Assembly: GCA_017414145.1 (NCBI GenBank)
Contig: JAFPQL010000205.1
Span: forward strand, 1 to 5,287
Length of the DNA: 5,287 nt
Origin: Oscillospiraceae bacterium
Lineage (GTDB): Bacteria > Bacillota_A > Clostridia > Oscillospirales > Ruminococcaceae
Direction: 5' to 3'
Part shown: positions 4,051-5,287 of the stretch, in pieces
Layout: each line of letters starts with the position of its first letter
How positions within the stretch are numbered: position 1 is the first letter of the stretch
Notes under the pieces: generated by a model
Told to the model about the DNA's origin: nothing
What the model saw: the letters and a program-made list of their open reading frames with translations, nothing else
The model's database searches: none
Made by a program: the position numbers and the translations under genes

Positions 4051-5287
4051 TCAGAGATAATTGTCCGGAAGATCGTTTTCCAGCAGGATGACCTTGCGCT
4101 GCTGTGTCCGGAGCGCATAGGCCTGTGCAATCGCTTCATCGACGGTGTGCGTGACGGTCACGCGGCTCATGTCGAAGCCGGCTTCCTCAATGCCCTGCCG
4201 GATCGGGACGGCCTGCTTTTCGCCGACGAGGAAAATATAGTCACAGACGGCGGCTGCCTGTCTGCCGAATGCGGCATTGAGTTCATTCTGCTTTTCACCG
4301 AGCTCGACCATGCCGGGCGTGATGAGAATTTTGCAGTCCGGGAACATGGCGAGCGCGTCGAGTGCGGCCTTGCTGCCGCTCGGATTGGAATTATAGGCGT
4401 CGTCGATGATGACGGCGTTTCCGCTGCGCTTTAATTCCAGACGGTGCGGCGGCGCGGTGAGCTTCCGGAGCTGAATGCGGATCTCCTGCTCGGTGACGCC
4501 GAGGTGCAGCGCCATGCCGATTGCGCCGGCGAGATTGACGGCGTTGTGTGCGCCGATCAGCGAGGTTTGCAGATGCTCCAGCACCGAGCCGTCGGGGCAG
4601 TGCAGATCAAAGGCGGTTCCCTCGTGCGTCACGCGGAGATTGTCCGCGTAATAGGCGCAGTCGGGCTGCATTCCGTAGGCGACGGTGCGGGTTCTGCTGC
4701 CGAGATTGTTCCGGATCAGCTCATTGTCGCAGTTGACGAAGCAGACGCCCTTTCCGGCGGCTTCGACTGCGTCAGCCAGCGCAAATTTCGTCTCGATGAT
4801 CGTTTCGATCGTGCGGAAGGTTTCAAGGTGCTGCGGGCCGATCGAGGTCAGGATGCCGTAGGTCGGCTCCGCGATGTCGCAGAGCTCCTTGATTTCACCG
4901 GCACGGCGCGCACCCATTTCGCAGAGGAAAATCTCATGTGTCGGGCGGAGCTGCTCGCGGACGGTCCGCACGACGCCCATCGGCGTGTTGAAGCTGCCCG
5001 GCGTCATCAGGACATCAAAATGCGATTTCAGCAGTGTGTGCAGGAAATACTTGACCGAGGTCTTGCCGTAGCTGCCGGTGATGCCGATGACGGTCAGATT
5101 CGGGGATTCGCGGAGCATCCGCTGCGCGTCCTTGATAAAGCCGTTCTGAATATGCCGTTCGACGGGCTGATTGAGGAAATTCGCGGCGACCGGCAGCAGC
5201 GGCGCCAGACAGAAGGTCAGCGCCGGGAAGCAGTACCGGATGCGCTCCGGCGCGGTGAAGCTGAACTGCCAGATGACCAGCGCCAGC
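4051..5287 (-). CDS. Membrane-anchored MurF-like Mur ligase (5' end outside the window)
   Basis: This is an ATP-dependent Mur ligase, probably adding D-Ala-D-Ala to UDP-MurNAc-tripeptide as MurF does. The frame is open to the window edge, with 411 residues visible. The first 37 or so are hydrophobic (LALVIWQFSF, then FPALTFCLAPLLPVAANFL), followed by PVERHIQNGFIKDAQRML, so the ATG at 5118 is internal, not the start. Counting from that Met, motifs are the P-loop GITGSYGKTS at 12-21, CEMGAR at 66-71, GPQHLETF at 94-101, K111 as the possible carbamylated lysine, HNAVNLAGA at 191-199, and the C-terminal-domain PHRLELKRSG at 224-233 and IDDAYNSNPSGSKAALD at 238-254. LITPGMVELGEKQ lies at 265-277. 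The usual soluble MurF N-terminal domain is not seen ahead of the P-loop. The stop lies 18 nt before ddl, which strongly favours a D-Ala-D-Ala-using enzyme. I leave the symbol blank because murF activity is inferred for this membrane-tethered type. Confidence 0.88.
   Translation of the reverse strand, partial: LALVIWQFSFTAPERIRYCFPALTFCLAPLLPVAANFLNQPVERHIQNGFIKDAQRMLRESPNLTVIGITGSYGKTSVKYFLHTLLKSHFDVLMTPGSFNTPMGVVRTVREQLRPTHEIFLCEMGARRAGEIKELCDIAEPTYGILTSIGPQHLETFRTIETIIETKFALADAVEAAGKGVCFVNCDNELIRNNLGSRTRTVAYGMQPDCAYYADNLRVTHEGTAFDLHCPDGSVLEHLQTSLIGAHNAVNLAGAIGMALHLGVTEQEIRIQLRKLTAPPHRLELKRSGNAVIIDDAYNSNPSGSKAALDALAMFPDCKILITPGMVELGEKQNELNAAFGRQAAAVCDYIFLVGEKQAVPIRQGIEEAGFDMSRVTVTHTVDEAIAQAYALRTQQRKVILLENDLPDNYL

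Noticed and set aside
3346..4434. Plus-strand open frame of 362 codons antisense to ddl and the MurF-like gene
   Set aside because: It runs opposite two genes with clear catalytic motifs, crosses their junction, has no recognisable domain, and is the kind of long shadow frame common in GC-rich coding DNA.
4051..5118. ATG at 5118 as the start of the MurF-like gene
   Set aside because: The frame stays open upstream for 56 codons of family-like sequence (QNGFIKDAQR and a membrane segment), so this Met is internal.

Overview
The window looks like a chromosomal housekeeping segment from a GC-rich Firmicute, most likely a Ruminococcus/Oscillospiraceae-type Clostridium relative. The grounds are purine-rich Shine-Dalgarno sites, a textbook TTGACA-17-TATAAT promoter, a tRNA with encoded CCA, and Ddl and MurF-like proteins whose wording resembles clostridial versions. 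This placement is from recognition, not from a search. I see no phage, IS, CRISPR or other mobile sequence.

Left part, plus strand (about 1-1872): a short tail of an unidentified upstream gene may lie at the very edge. It is followed by dapA (4-hydroxy-tetrahydrodipicolinate synthase) and, after a 112-nt gap with nested inverted repeats, dapB (4-hydroxy-tetrahydrodipicolinate reductase). These are the first two committed steps of the diaminopimelate/lysine branch.

Centre (about 1873-2111): no convincing terminator follows dapB. Instead a perfect-consensus sigma-A promoter with an extended -10 leads into a 26-nt hairpin that begins about where transcription should start, and then a tRNA-Pro (anticodon TGG). 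A 19-bp hairpin with a T tract closes the unit and can also serve the genes arriving from the other strand.

Right part, minus strand (2112-5287): a tight operon transcribed towards the tRNA encodes a membrane-anchored MurF-like Mur ligase (5' end beyond the window), D-alanine--D-alanine ligase (ddl), and a VanX-family D-Ala-D-Ala dipeptidase whose start lies inside the end of ddl. Together these genes make D-Ala-D-Ala, attach it to the peptidoglycan stem peptide, and probably hydrolyse the free dipeptide.

Most of the window therefore supplies peptidoglycan stem-peptide parts: DAP from one side and D-Ala-D-Ala from the other, meeting at a tRNA-Pro gene. The point most worth a second look is the overlapping pairing of a dipeptide-making and a dipeptide-splitting enzyme without the other parts of a vancomycin-resistance cluster.
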